A DNA stretch of 64,000 nt from Astragalus membranaceus. Lineage: Eukaryota > Streptophyta > Magnoliopsida > Fabales > Fabaceae. The stretch spans positions 70,135,521 through 70,199,520 of the forward strand of contig CM076847.1 of NCBI GenBank assembly GCA_039519185.1, read 5' to 3'. The position numbers were made by a program, and so were the translations under genes. This document shows, piece by piece, positions 11,150-22,900 of this stretch. Each line of letters begins with the position of its first letter. Position 1 is the first letter of the stretch. The notes below the pieces were generated by a model. It was given only the letters and a program-made list of their open reading frames with translations, ran no database searches and had not been told where the DNA came from.

Positions 11150-11699
11150 CAGAAATATCCGCCGGAAATGGTTCTTACCGACGGATCCGGTCAAACGAGG
11201 CAAAACGATTTTCTAGACGCTAATCCGCCGGAAATGGATCTTACCGGCGGATCTTCTGTATACTGATGGATCTTACGCAATTACCGGCGGAAATTTTGAG
11301 CGTACCGACGGAATTTTGAAAAATTCGAAATTTAAAAAACCGCCTTGCTGATTACCGGCGGATATTTCAAAATTACCGGAGGAATTTTAAAATTTTCAAT
11401 TTCAGAAAATCCACCAAAAAAGCTATCTACCGGCGGAAATTGTCGCCGCTGATTACCGGTGGATATCTTTTTATATTTTTTTAATATTATGCAATATTTC
11501 CGCCGATAACTGTAATTACCGGCGCATCCAGTTTTTTTCTTTCTAAAGAACAGTTCCACCGGAAACAGAGGGAAAATCCACCGGTAATTTAATGGGGGAT
11601 TAAAATCCGCCGAAAATTGAGGAAAGCCCGCCGGTAATTTACGGGCGAAATAAATCCTCCAATAACAGCAAAAATCCGCCGGTAATATACAAAAATCTT
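11150..11699. repeat. CACTA right subterminal repeat region
   Basis: More than a dozen copies of a 9-12 bp motif in both orientations (ACCGGCGGA, CCGCCGGTAAT, TACCGACGGA) fill this stretch and thin out toward the interior. They match the motifs near the left end. This is the expected binding platform for a TnpA-like protein. Confidence 0.75.
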
Positions 11700-11913
11700 G
11701 TAGTGGAGCTCGGCGTCATCTTAAATTCACCAAGGATCTCTCTTGAGTTTTGTTGAGAATACTCTATATTCTTTTTTAATTAATGGTAGAGATCCCACAA
11801 TACAATAATGTCACCTGAGGGGACTCTTTCCAATGGATTACATAATCAATTCCAAGCTACCACGAAAACTACAAAATTAAGTTCCTACATTTAGAATCGA
11901 TTTTGAAGCCAAA

Positions 11914-12375
11914 GGATCCGTTTGACAAGGTTGAAGCTAGCAGATAGCTTATAGAGGATCAGCTCGTTGTAAATGTTTGACACTACTAGCTTTCAACGTT
12001 TTTCCACTAGTTTATAGCGTATTTTGAAACGCTACTTGAAGTAGCGTTTGAGCTTATAGCTTATAGCGTTTTATTTTTTCTCTCAACTTTAATCATTAAT
12101 TATAAATGTTTATTTAAGTAATTTTATAAGCTACTTCAACCGATAATTTTACCAAACACTTTAAATTCAATCTACTAGCTTATCCGCTATCAGCTATCTG
12201 CTATCGGCTCATCCACTATAAGCTAGTTTATCCGCTATCCGCTACTTTTTGTCAAACATAGCCTAAATTCAATCCACTAGCTTATCCACTATCAACTTAT
12301 CTGCTATCAGCTAACTTATCCGCTATCCGCTAGCTTATCTACTATCTGCTACTTTTTGCCAAAGAGTGCCAAGGT
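11914..12375. repeat. MITE-like inverted repeat related to the 33649-34062 element
   Basis: It begins GGATCCGTTTGACAAGG, has an end at about 12272 (TTTGTCAAACATAGCC), and then a second run of the same GCTTATCCGCTATC-type units to 12375. The units (agcttatagc, tccgctatc, tagcgttt) are shared with the PIF-type MITE at 33649-34062. No perfect target duplication was seen. Confidence 0.5.
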
Positions 12376-13780
12376 CAGTTTTGGATGTAGGAAACCAAAC
12401 AACTTAGTATTTAGTCAAACGTAATTGCAAACTCATCTTTCAGCACTCAAACCTTCTAACCAAACATAGACTTTGACTTATTTGAATTGTTTGATTAAAA
12501 TTAGATTTTTTTTGATAAGTAGAGATATTAATATTAATAATCCATATAGCTCAACATCATTAACACACTCTCCCCATTTTTTATGAAATGGTTGAGAGGA
12601 TGTCTAATTATGTGGTAAAACTAAGAGGAACAAATACACCAAACCACACTTTAAACAATATTTCAAATATTGATCGTTTGAATGTATGTATTTGTGACAC
12701 TATTTTACTTCATTGTAATTCGTAACCAACAAGCAAAGGCCATAACCCCCACATTCCAACATTTATCCTTAATTAATCCACTAATTTATATTTTATTACA
12801 TAATTCTTAATCCACTTACTAATATTGAATGGGATGAACATAGGTTATTTGTATGACCACATCTTGACTATGCCAAAACAAAATGAGCCCATGCCTCTAC
12901 TAAGAAAATTAAATTTCTCTCTCTGGCTCTCTTTCTGCGAAAGTAATGATTTGGTGCATTGATTGTATTGTGGAATCATGTGAGCATGCAACCAAAACCA
13001 TCTTAGTAAAAAAGACCCTCATTATTATAAGATGTGTTATAGGACAATAATGGTCCTCACTAACCTCTTTTTAAAATCTTGTAGCAGGAGTAGTAATTTA
13101 CTACTATATTAGTAAATTTCTTTTTTACTTATCAGTTATTGTTTTCTCTCTTTTGGGCTGTAGAACCATTATAGTTAGTGGTCCCTGTGTTTAGTGGCCT
13201 AAAGCAACTAAGTCGGTACTTGCTTTTTGGGTCAAAGATATAATCCGATGTACTTGAATGAAAAAAATACAATAAAAATGTTGAGTGATTGCTTTCTCTT
13301 ATTTTTCTTTTGACTTTTTCCTCTGCACCGAGTGAAAGAGATATTGTTGATAGAAACGTAGACATACGGGTTTGAATTCCACTCTCCCCTGAACCTCCTT
13401 TTTATGAACACAAGCGTTAGGGATTTTATGCGAACACGACTCTGATGAGGCCACCATATCCACATTCTTTTAGGAGACAACCATATCCACCTATTAGGGA
13501 GGTTTGCCTGTTGTTGGACATCATTCTAATATCAAGTGATGACATAGAGATCAAAGTACTCCCTAACAACCGGGCTCAATTCAGTGACATCTGGTGATTG
13601 TTTAGAGAGCCCTCCATCAAATCCATCAGAAGAGTCGTCTGCCTCCTATCTCATAGAGCCCTCTAGACGAAGGCATTCGTAGAAATGTTTCATGACTTAC
13701 ATTTTTTGTATTTAAATCTTGGATGCATTTTTTTGGTATTTGAATCTTGGATACCTGTACTAAGATAACTACTTATTATT
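12376..13780. other. Intergenic DNA, no supported gene
   Basis: AT-rich sequence. The open frames here are short, overlap on both strands and show no recognisable motif. Confidence 0.5.
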
Positions 13781-13805
13781 AGGATACCCGTGCATACGCA
13801 CGGGT
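13781..13805 (-). repeat. Helitron-type 3' terminus on the - strand
   Basis: On the - strand it reads ACCCGTGC, a 4-nt loop, GCACGGGT, then ATCCTAA and a following T. A short GC-rich hairpin a few bases before CTRR followed by T is the Helitron 3' signature. The 8-bp stem is identical to that of the Helitron ending at 51532. The Helitron body would lie at higher coordinates; I could not find its 5' end. Confidence 0.5.
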
Positions 13806-13977
13806 GCTGTCGTGTTCTTTTTATGAATGAACTTAGACAGTATTTAAATAGTCTGAACATTACCCGTGAAAATAAAGACAAATTTAAAGTAGATAAAAAA
13901 TGAGTTTAAAATAAAAAAAATGATAAATATTAAAATCTAAAAATGTAAAACTATCATTTAAAAACAATTTGTGCATT

Positions 13978-14168
13978 TATCCCGTATTTTTTTTATGTAT
14001 CAGTGCAGTGTTTTTTTTATATATCAGTGCTGTTATCCCGTGTTTTTGTATATATCAGTTTAGCTATCCCGTGTTTATATATATATCACTGCAGTTATTC
14101 CTGTATTTTTTTATATATCAGTGCAGTTATCCCGTGTTTTTTTATGTATCAGTGCAGTTATCTCATAC
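13978..14168. repeat. Tandem array, about 35-bp units
   Basis: About six imperfect units of the type TATCCCGTGTTTTTTTAT followed by ATATCAGTGCAGT. The unit recurs singly at about 14250, 14445 and 14670 within the larger repeat that follows. Confidence 0.7.
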
Positions 14169-15050
14169 TTTCAATTGATTATCTGAGTTGATTAGTAGAT
14201 TATAGTAGCTAGATAGTAAAAGTTAGATAATAGATTATCAATAAGAAATATTTATCCCGTGTCTTTTTATATATCAGTGACAATTGTTTGTCCTTTTTTA
14301 GGTATTAGTGAGAAATATTTGTCACGTGTGTTTTAAATATTAATCAGTTTAAATAGTCATTAAACCTTCTTGTTTTTTTAGATGGTAGGTTTATAGTAGT
14401 TTCAAAATTATAAATATCAATGACAAATATTAATCTCGTGTTTTATATATCGGTGTAGTTATATCGTAGTTTCAATTGATTATTTTAGTTGATTAGTAGA
14501 TTATAGTAGATATATAGTAAAAGTTAGATAGTAGATTATCAATAAGAAATATTTGTTTTAAATATTAATTAGTAGTTTAAATAGTCATTAAGTCTTCTTA
14601 TTTTTTAGATAGTAGGTTTGTAGTAGTAGTCTTCAAAAAATTTAATTATCAATGACAAATATTAATTTCGTGTTTTTTTATATATCAGTGCAGTTATCCT
14701 GTGTGTTTTTGTATACCGGTGCAGTTATCTCGTAGTTTCAATTGATTATTTTAGTTGATTAGTAGATTATTGTAGATAGTAAAAGAGCAGATTATCAATA
14801 AGAAATATTTATTTTAAATATTAATCAGTAGTTTAAATAGTCATTAAATCTTCTTGTCTTTTAGATAGTAGGTTTATAGTAGTCTTCAAAAAATTTAATT
14901 ATCAATGACAAATATTAATCAAAAAAATTAATTGCAGTTGTCTCGTAGTTTCAATTGATTATTTTAGTTGATTAGTAGATTATAGTAGATAGTAAAAAAT
15001 AGATAGTAGATCATCAATAAGAGGTGATAGTTGATTATTAATAAGAGTGT
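14169..15050. repeat. Tandem array of larger 210-300 bp units
   Basis: Four decayed copies start near 14169, 14470, 14737 and 14949 with TTCAATTGATTATTTTAGTT, then GATTAGTAGATTATAG, and later TTAAATAGTCATTAA and ATCAATGACAAATATTAAT. The copies shorten toward the right. No coding frame. Confidence 0.7.
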
Positions 15051-15327
15051 AAACAGATTCCAGGGAGAAAAATTAAAATTTTATGGTGATAATGTTTTTC
15101 AAAAAGGTGATAGTTTTTTTGTTTGTTTTTTGGTGTGACTCATTTACATTTTTATAGGTAATTTTAGTAGAGTAGTGTTTGTATAAATTTAGAAATTTAG
15201 TTAAAAAAACTAAAGTGAAGTGATAAAAGAAAGAGAATAATTGTTTATGAGAAAAGTAAAAGTAAAGTAAAAAGAAAAAATGAAGAAAAAGAGTGTAAGA
15301 GAAAAGTGAAAAGGAGAAAAGAGGAGA

Positions 15328-15469
15328 TCGGATCCTCTACAGCATGTAGAGGGTGCAGCAAGTTGTTGCACCGTTCGATCTAGAGAGAGAACAATTGTTG
15401 CGCCGTTCTCTCTCTAGATCGGACGGTGTAGCAACTTGCTGCACCCTCTACATGCTGTAGAGGATCCGA
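15328..15469. repeat. Foldback element, 65-bp arms
   Basis: Left arm 15328-15392 and right arm 15405-15469 are inverse complements with three mismatches over 65 bases, separated by 12 bases. The outer end is TCGGATCCTCTACAGC. It lies in purine-rich DNA. As RNA it would form one long hairpin. It may be a small MITE or hairpin locus; no target duplication is certain. Confidence 0.8.
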
Positions 15470-15479
15470 ACTCGAGAAA

Positions 15480-16551
15480 AGAGTGTGTAAGAAGAAAGAG
15501 AAAAAAGGAAGAAAGAGAGTGTAATAAGAAAAAGAAAAAAATAGTGGGTAATGATATTTTTATCCTTAAATTAGTATGTGTCTTGTTAATAAGATATCTA
15601 AATTGATAATTTTATAAGAGATTTGTATGTATAAATTGATAAATTGATATTAGATACATTAGATATAAATAGATATTAGATTTATCTATGCATGTGACCC
15701 CTATATATTTTCTGATGTCTATTTTTATATTTGATTTCTTTTTTAGAGTTATATTCGAGTGAAACCTTAGTTTACCATTTAAGATTTAATAAAATAAAGA
15801 GCGAGTATCGGGGATGGTATCGCCCATTGTATTGAGTCTTAAATTGTCGAGAATGAAATTTTTTCTATAATTTGGTTAGTAGTTAGTCATTGAATCTGAT
15901 ATCTTATACTTGGCAAAATTTCGATTCACTACATTTCCTATTTTCTATAGGGGGGTGCTTGATCATGGTGGATGACACCACGTTCATATTGTAGAATTGT
16001 ACACCAATGGAAAATGCTACCAAACTTTTTTATCAAGTATAAAATATGAGATTTAAGGACTAACTATTAACGAAATAAAGAAAAAATTTCTTCTCAAATT
16101 GGATAAAGACATACCAAATGTACGAGTTTATGCTCGTAGATATTAACAAAGTGTTGTTGTATTAGTTGTTAGCATAGTTGTGGATCGCAATTGGTTGCAA
16201 ACTAATTGCTAGAGTGGTGAGTATGTGAATGGAGCGGTTTGCTCAAACAAAGCTTATCAGTAGTGGTAAACTTTTTCTCCGCCTTGTATTAATTGTGTGA
16301 ACCAAAATCCACTACCATTTGACAAAATGCTGATTGTATTCTTGTTAATGGGATTTGTAGATGTTATACAACGTGGACATGGCACGGTCAAAGATTAGAC
16401 ATCTCAAGTGTGCCCCCAAATAGATAGAGTTGATGTAATTATGGATGGCCAATTGAGGACATGATCTGTGACATTGGGGCTAAATATTTTAAGCGCGCAC
16501 ATGTGTATGTACTTTATGCAAAGATAAAAAAAAGCCTTTGTATTTTGAATG
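15480..16551. other. Intergenic DNA, no supported gene
   Basis: Purine-rich then AT-rich sequence without a convincing reading frame or repeat boundary. Confidence 0.5.
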
Positions 16552-16894
16552 TGTTATGGATTGGGCCTCAATGGCCAATCCACCAAAAAGGTCCAATACC
16601 AAATGACCCAATTCATCCAACGGTGGAGATTGCAGACCTAGATCCAACAGCCCTCCTCCACTCCAGATACCTATAAATAAGCATTGATTGCTCACATTAA
16701 TGGTATTCATCTCTCACATACTCTCACTTGTAATTGACTCACTCACTGACTTGAGCGTCGGAGTGTCATTGCAGGTACCACCCCACCTCGGACCGGAGCA
16801 CCAACTCGGACAACCAAGGACACACGTACCAACTATCTCGGACCGGTCTATCTATCCAAGATCGGATACGTAGCTGGAGATACGGTACCGAACA
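16552..16894 (+). mobile_element. Solo LTR, 343 bp, with perfect 5-bp duplication
   Basis: Starts TGTTATGGATTGGGCC and ends GTACCGAACA; the flanks are GAATG on both sides (16547-16551 and 16895-16899). It has a TATA box (CTATAAATAAG, about 16672) and, downstream, CACTGACTTGAGCGTCGGAG, the box shared with LTRs at 5960 and 9081. No internal domain is present, so it is a solo LTR formed by LTR-LTR recombination. Confidence 0.9.
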
Positions 16895-16949
16895 GAATGC
16901 ACAAAATTCACACGACTGTCGGCTGTTTTAAGAGTGTTCAATCTGTAGT

Positions 16950-17436
16950 TGATAAATGGATGGACTAAGAACTCTGCCGAATTGCTTGAGATGTTGAAAG
17001 ACATGCATTTGGAAGGTAACACATTGTCGAATTGTACGTATGGTGCTAAGAAGATAATGTCTAATGAGTGTAGAGTATAAAAAAATACATGCATGCCCAA
17101 ATTATTACATATTGTATCAGAATGATTTTGAGCAATTGCATAAGTGTCCCAATATAAGTGGTAGCACCACAAAGTGAAGAGTGGTAATTCTAGTCGCGAT
17201 CGATGATGAAAGCATAAATAGTTCTCTTGTGATGGTATCTTCTAATAATTCCAGGTTCAAACGGTTCTTTGTTAATGCAAAAATAATGCAAATAACATTA
17301 AATGGCATGCATAAGAAAGAAAATGTAACTGGCAGCTTTGCCATCCAGTTGATTCTATGCAATTGAGGAAAGTTGATAGTTTGTTTCCGGATTTTGGTGT
17401 TGAGCCAAGAAACCTTAGGCTTGGGCTTGCACACTT
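16950..17436 (+). pseudogene. CACTA TNP2 transposase relic
   Basis: Shifted frames recover pieces of the N-terminal part of a plant TNP2-type transposase: AELLEMLKDMHLEGNTL and TYGAKKI (16970-17060), EYKKIHACPNYYILYQNDF then LHKCP (17068-17150), RFKRFF (about 17250), and VDSLFPDFGVEPRNLRLGL (17365-17430). At least three frameshifts or stops break it. The catalytic part is missing. It begins about 55 bp after the solo LTR and is not part of the CACTA element at 6297-11705, which lacks this region. Confidence 0.7.
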
Positions 17437-17439
17437 TTC

Positions 17440-18490
17440 TTTATAACTTTTTAATTACATTATAGTATATGTTATATAAATTTATTATAAAGATTAGAAA
17501 GAGAATTGTAGTAAAATTTATATTTATTTTGTTTGTGCTATCTGTCGTTTATCAAACAATGTACTGGATAAAAAGTTGTTCAGTACAATCCTATTCAATA
17601 CTGTACTATCTTGTTGTTCAGTACTTAACTGTTTGCAAATTAAGCGTAACCTGACACTTAATGGAAGGTTCAGATTTCTCACAATCATGAAGTAATTTAT
17701 TTTCCCATAGGCGAGTTTTTTTGTTTGGAGTGTGGGGGAACGACACCGTTGCCAATGCCATGGCAATAGAATTTTTCCCATAAAAAAAGAGAAGCAACAA
17801 ATATTGCTGTGTGTGTGGGTTCCGTGGGTCAACAAGTAATGATCAAGAACCAGGTTTGCAATATGCAACCTTCCAAATTACAATCGAGTAGGGTTTGATC
17901 ATCCCTACTTAATTTCCCACCATCGATATGATTCACAGTGGGACCCACCGTATATCTTATAGTCTCAGTATATCATCATCATCATCATTTTAAATTACCA
18001 TCACTGCTTTCACAGCCAGCCACCTCACGTTTTGTCCCTCTCACACTCCCCACCGGCCAAACCCACCCTACAAAATCAACAATAATCATGATCATCAAGA
18101 TCCAACAATCAAGAATCAAGATTCAGGAATCAAGATCCTACTCTGACCCACAAGAAGCAGAGAAGCACCGAATCATACCAAAAAAAAGGTGTTAGAAAAG
18201 TGGACCCAAGTCAAGTGAGTGTGCCCAAGGTCACTGAATCGACCGTTACACTTACGAGGCTTACCAAAGCACAAGGTGGTAAGTAAATGGATTATGGGCA
18301 GTGAAGAACACTTAAACAAAAGTAAAAAACATTGTTGCAACATTTACTTAGGGACCAGCAAATTTTTTAATATTTAATATATTAAGAAAAAAAAAACACA
18401 TACTAGTAGTATAGCAGAAGCCTGCAATATTGATGACTGCAAGTTCGAATTATTCTTCTTCCTTGTATCATTGCTTTTATAATCCTCAGT
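17440..18490. other. Region upstream of AGO10, no gene
   Basis: No coding frame is supported. It includes a TCATCATCATCATCATT tract (about 17973) and CAAGAATCAAGATTCAGGAA-type short repeats (18095-18140). It probably contains distal promoter sequence of AGO10. Confidence 0.5.
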
Positions 18491-18605
18491 ACCTCCTTTG
18501 GACTCTTTCTCTCTCTCTCTCATAATAATATTTTTATTGTTTTTTTCTTTATTTGTTTTTCATAAATATACATACTCTATGCTGCTACAGGAAGAGAGAG
18601 AAGGA

Positions 18606-18656
18606 GGGGGGGGGGGGGCAACTAATAAAAAAGCAGAGAGAGAGAGAGAGAGAGAC
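18606..18656 (+). repeat. G13 run and (GA)n in the AGO10 leader or promoter
   Basis: Thirteen G residues (18606-18618) are followed by a GA repeat (18635-18655). They lie in pyrimidine/purine-asymmetric DNA 1.3 kb before the AGO10 ATG and just before the predicted 5'UTR intron donor at 18899. Confidence 0.8.
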
Positions 18657-18898
18657 AGAAGCAAAAAGGCTTTTACACGTGATAAAGAAAAACAAAACAC
18701 CAAAAGCTCATTTGCATGCGTGTATAAGATTCATCACCATCATCATCTTCCTTTCTAATTGTTTTCATTTTCACCCCAAATCATTTCAAAAGACCCCATT
18801 TTTATTTTCTTGCTAATACTTCTATTTTTCCAAATCTCCATTCCTTTCACGTGTCTACCTATAGTTAGCTAAGCTAGATTTCTTTGAAGAGAAAGAGG

Positions 18899-19906
18899 GT
18901 GAGTTCAAGTTTATGTTTTTTTCTTTCACTCTTTTTTCCATTCTTATGTAAACTAGGGAAGTTAGCTTGGTGGTCGGTTGTTGGCATTTCATTTTCTGTT
19001 TTGACTTTGTTTACACTTCAAGTCATTTAATAGAGTAGTGACTCACCATTTTTGCTCTCTAGTAGCCTTTGCATTAAATTTTCTTTTTGTTTTTAATTTT
19101 TTTATCTTCTGCTTACATATCTTCTAGACAGTGATTTTGCTACCCTTTTCAATGTTTATTCCTTTACTTAGGATGTTTTGTTCTTGATTTTTGTTTTCTT
19201 CTGCTTGTTCTATTCACTTCAAACTTGGCTTCACATTTACTAATTTTTTTATTTATTATTTTATTTTATGTGGCTGTATTTGTTGGTCATCTTGGTTGGT
19301 TTTCATTTTTTTTTTTGGTAGGGGACAGGCCTAAGGAGGTGATTTTAGCTTCTGGGTATTTCCATTTTGCTGGATTTCCCATGTGTCTAATCACATTTTT
19401 TATCATCAATTCTTCACTTCACAGTTCACATGGTTTTTGCATAGTTAGTTTTTTTTTGTCTTTTTGCTGGGTGTGATATTTCGTGTGATGGTCACGAAAG
19501 CCATGTTTTTGATCTTTAAATCCGCATTGGGGTTTCCTTGTTTTCTGGCCTCTTTTTTTTTGAAACGTCAAGCAAAAGGGTACAAGGAAACGTCTTCAAA
19601 ATTTAATTTTTCGGTTTCAACTTTCATCGCCATTTTTGGTTTTGCTTGCTGAAATAAGGGTGACTTGTTGGATTTTTCAGTTTTGCAAAGGAATAGTAAT
19701 GTTTTTGTTTCCTTAAAACAGTGTCTTTACTTTACAGTTACACTCTCACGCAATACCATTTTTATCTTGATGTGTAGCACAACTCATAATAATTAAGTTT
19801 CACTTTTCACTTTACACAGCAATAACTACTCATTTAGCTCACTCACCTATATATTTTCCATCTTTGTTTCTGTATTTTTTCTGAATCAATTCTCACTGTT
19901 TTGCAG
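18899..19906 (+). other. AGO10: Predicted 5'UTR intron of AGO10
   Basis: A donor GTGAGT at 18899 after GAAAGAGG and an acceptor TTTTGCAG ending at 19906 bracket T-rich DNA of 1008 bp, and the ATG follows 65 bp later. A long 5'UTR intron would fit this gene family. The transcription start is not visible with certainty. Confidence 0.6.
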
Positions 19907-19971
19907 TTATAGGCAAAAACTAAACGTGAAAACTGGTTTTTGCTGAACCAAGCACTTATCAAAAGGCCAAG

Positions 19972-22900
19972 ATGCCAGTGAGGCAAATGAAAGAGAGTTC
20001 TGAGCAACACCTTGTGATCAAAACCAATTTGCAAAACCCTATGAATCCATCTAAGAAGGTTACTAAGGCTGTCCAAAATGGTAAATCTCCACCACCATCA
20101 CTGCCACATGAGCCTCCACCTCATAACCAAACTTCACCTCAGGCAAAGAGTGGTGGAAGGAGAAGGAGTAGAGCTGGAAGAAAATCTGATCAAGGAGATG
20201 TTTTTATGAGACCCAGTTGCAGACCTTGCACTGCTATGGCAACCACTGAAAATGGCAGCATCATATCTAGTGGTGATATAGATATGAGTGTCCCTACTTC
20301 AAGCAAGTCTTTGAGCTTTGCTCAAAGGCCTGGTTTTGGTCAAGTTGGGACAAAATGCATTGTTAAAGCCAATCACTTCTTTGCAGAATTACCAGACAAG
20401 GATTTAAACCAGTATAGTGTAAGCTTCTTTTATGGAAGGCTTTAAATTCATTTGTGGTTTCCTCTTATATGTGCTGTTTAATTGCAGAGGGAATTGAATG
20501 AGGATCTGCTTTTGTTGTCCTTTTTATTGTAGTACCATTTATGAGTCTTTAAATTTGGTCACATGCTTTGTTCTTATTGTTGCCTTTGTTTTAATACCAT
20601 TTTCTGTTGATTTATGTTATAGGTCACTATTGCACCAGAAGTGCCTTCCAAAGCAGTGAATAGGTCCATTATAGCTGAACTTGTGAGGCTGTATAAAGAA
20701 TCTGACCTTGGGATGAGGCTTCCAGCTTATGATGGCAGAAAATGTTTGTACACTGCAGGGGAGCTTCCCTTTTCATGGAAGGAATTTAATATTACTATTG
20801 TAGATGAAGATGGTGGAATTAATGAACCCAAGTAATGTTTTTCTTTCATATATACACTTTTAAGTTTTAACACCCAAAATATAAACACAATGATATAATA
20901 TTTTCACTTTGAGACGCAAGCATGGACCTCTGTAGCACCAACACTTCCGGTTGAAGACGTGTTTCGTGTCGGACACCAATACTTCAATTACTTGTATATT
21001 TCAAATTAAAACCGGTGTCTGCATATCCGGTGTTCGTGTTTGTGTCGGTGCTTCATAGGCATGGACTCAGGTTTATTGTGTAAACAATTTGTGTTTGAAT
21101 TAAGTTCAATTTCAACTGACCTTGGCACTATTTTTCAGAAGGGAAAGGGAATACAAAGTGGTGATCAAGTTTGTTGCGCGGGCAGACTTGCATCACTTGG
21201 GGCAGTTTCTAGCTGGTAAGCGTACCAATGCTCCACAGGACGCGATCCAAATTCTTGACATTGTTCTAAGAGAGCTAGCATCGAAGAGGTAGCTTTACAA
21301 AATAATAATCAAGTGAAAATGTGAAACTTGTAAATTTTGTTTAGTTTTCTCACAAAAGCTTCATTTTGTAAAGGTTTTGCCCCATTGGGAGGTCCTTCTA
21401 TTCTCCTGATATTAGAAAACCACACCGGCTTGGTGAAGGATTGGAATCATGGTGTGGATTTTACCAGAGCATAAGGCCTACTCAGATGGGCCTTTCCCTC
21501 AATATTGGTATTTTACTCATCACACATCATTTCCTGATGAAAAGTACAATTCAACTTGTGATTTTTCTCTTCATGCTTTTGTTGCATTTCATAGATATGG
21601 CGTCGGCTGCGTTCATTGAACCTCTTCCAGTGGTGGAATTTGTTGGTCAGCTATTAGGAAAAGATGTGCTGTCAAGGCAATTGTCTGATGCTGATCGCAT
21701 TAAGGTACTTGCATGATCAAAGTTTGTTTAGTTCACTTTTTGTGTTATCTTCAAACTATACTATCTATTAAGCTAATTTATGTTAAAATTTAACTTTTTG
21801 GATATTTGGGAGAGAGAGAGATTTGTTGGATCTAACTGAATTTAGTTAGATTTGTTTTTGGATTTCATTCATTCTAATTTTTCTTACAGAGTAAATGCAT
21901 CAGCTCAGTATATATACTGAAACTGATAATACAAAGACTAAACTACCCTTTACAATGTTATCATATTCCCAAACTACCCTTTTGAGCAATAGCTAACAAA
22001 AATGTTATCTTTTATATTCAGTCTTCTAACAATTTAAGATGTTTAATAGATTAAAAAAGCCCTTAGAGGAGTTAAAGTTGAAGTAACACACAGAGGGAGT
22101 GTTAGAAGAAAGTATCGTGTTTCCGGTTTGACTTCTCAACCAACCAGAGAACTTGTGTAAGTTATATCTTATTTCCTAACCGTTGCTCTAGACCAATTCC
22201 GTAAGATTTGTCATGGTTTCTCACTAATTTTCTTAATTATCTCTTTAGGTTTCCTGTGGATGAGAATTCAACTATGAAATCAGTGGTTGAATACTTCCAA
22301 GAGATGTATGGTTTTACTATTCAACATACACACCTTCCTTGCCTTCAAGTAGGAAATCAAAAGAAAGCAAACTACTTACCTATGGAGGTAGTGAAAATTC
22401 TTGGTGATTGATGTAATTGCTCTTTTTGTTCATAATTATATTGATTATTCTTACATGCCTATGGTTCCTCAGGCGTGCAAAATTGTCGAGGGGCAACGTT
22501 ATACTAAAAGGTTGAATGAAAAGCAAATTACCACTCTCCTGAAAGTCACTTGCCAGAGACCCCGTGATCGAGAAAATGACATTTTGCGGGTACTTACTTG
22601 GCGTTTGAATTTGATTAACTTTCGTTGAAAGATAGCTTTTCAATAAAAAATTTTCTTCAAAACATTCTGATCATAATTTTTTCTGAATATGAAGCTAGTA
22701 GATCCAAACACATAGTCATTATGATTTATGAACCCTAGTAATAAAGAAGAGGAAAATTTGCACTGCTTACAATTACATTTGGTTGCATATGCATATAGCC
22801 ATTATGAAATGAAGAATCTTTACATTATTATTTTGTCATAATTCCTTCTAAAAATACTTTCCAAATTCGTTTTTCTAGCCATTATGTGTATCATTTATTC

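Larger units (their letters stand above)
6297..11705. mobile_element. CACTA (En/Spm) transposon, 5.4 kb, decayed
   Basis: The left end begins CACTACAAGAAATTTTTG and the right end is the inverse of CACTACAAGATTTTTG, the classic CACTA terminal repeats. The 3-bp target duplication GAG flanks it exactly (6294-6296 and 11706-11708). Subterminal repeats of the ACCGGCGGA/CCGCCGGTAAT type lie inside both ends. A transposase-associated DUF4218 exon and an inverted C-terminal fragment remain, and a gypsy remnant has inserted into it. It sits inside a solo LTR. Confidence 0.9.
5960..11761 (+). mobile_element. Solo gypsy-type LTR split by a CACTA insertion
   Basis: The left part (5960-6296) starts TGTTCTGGACTGGGCC and the right part (11709-11761) ends AGAATA, probably AGAACA after a C-to-T change. 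The 5-bp sequence CTCTA flanks both ends (5955-5959 and 11762-11766). A TATA box (6151) and the downstream box TGACTTGAGCG match the LTRs at 9081-9475 and 16552-16894. No internal retroelement sequence is left, so it is a solo LTR of about 390 bp with 5.4 kb of CACTA inside. Confidence 0.7.
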
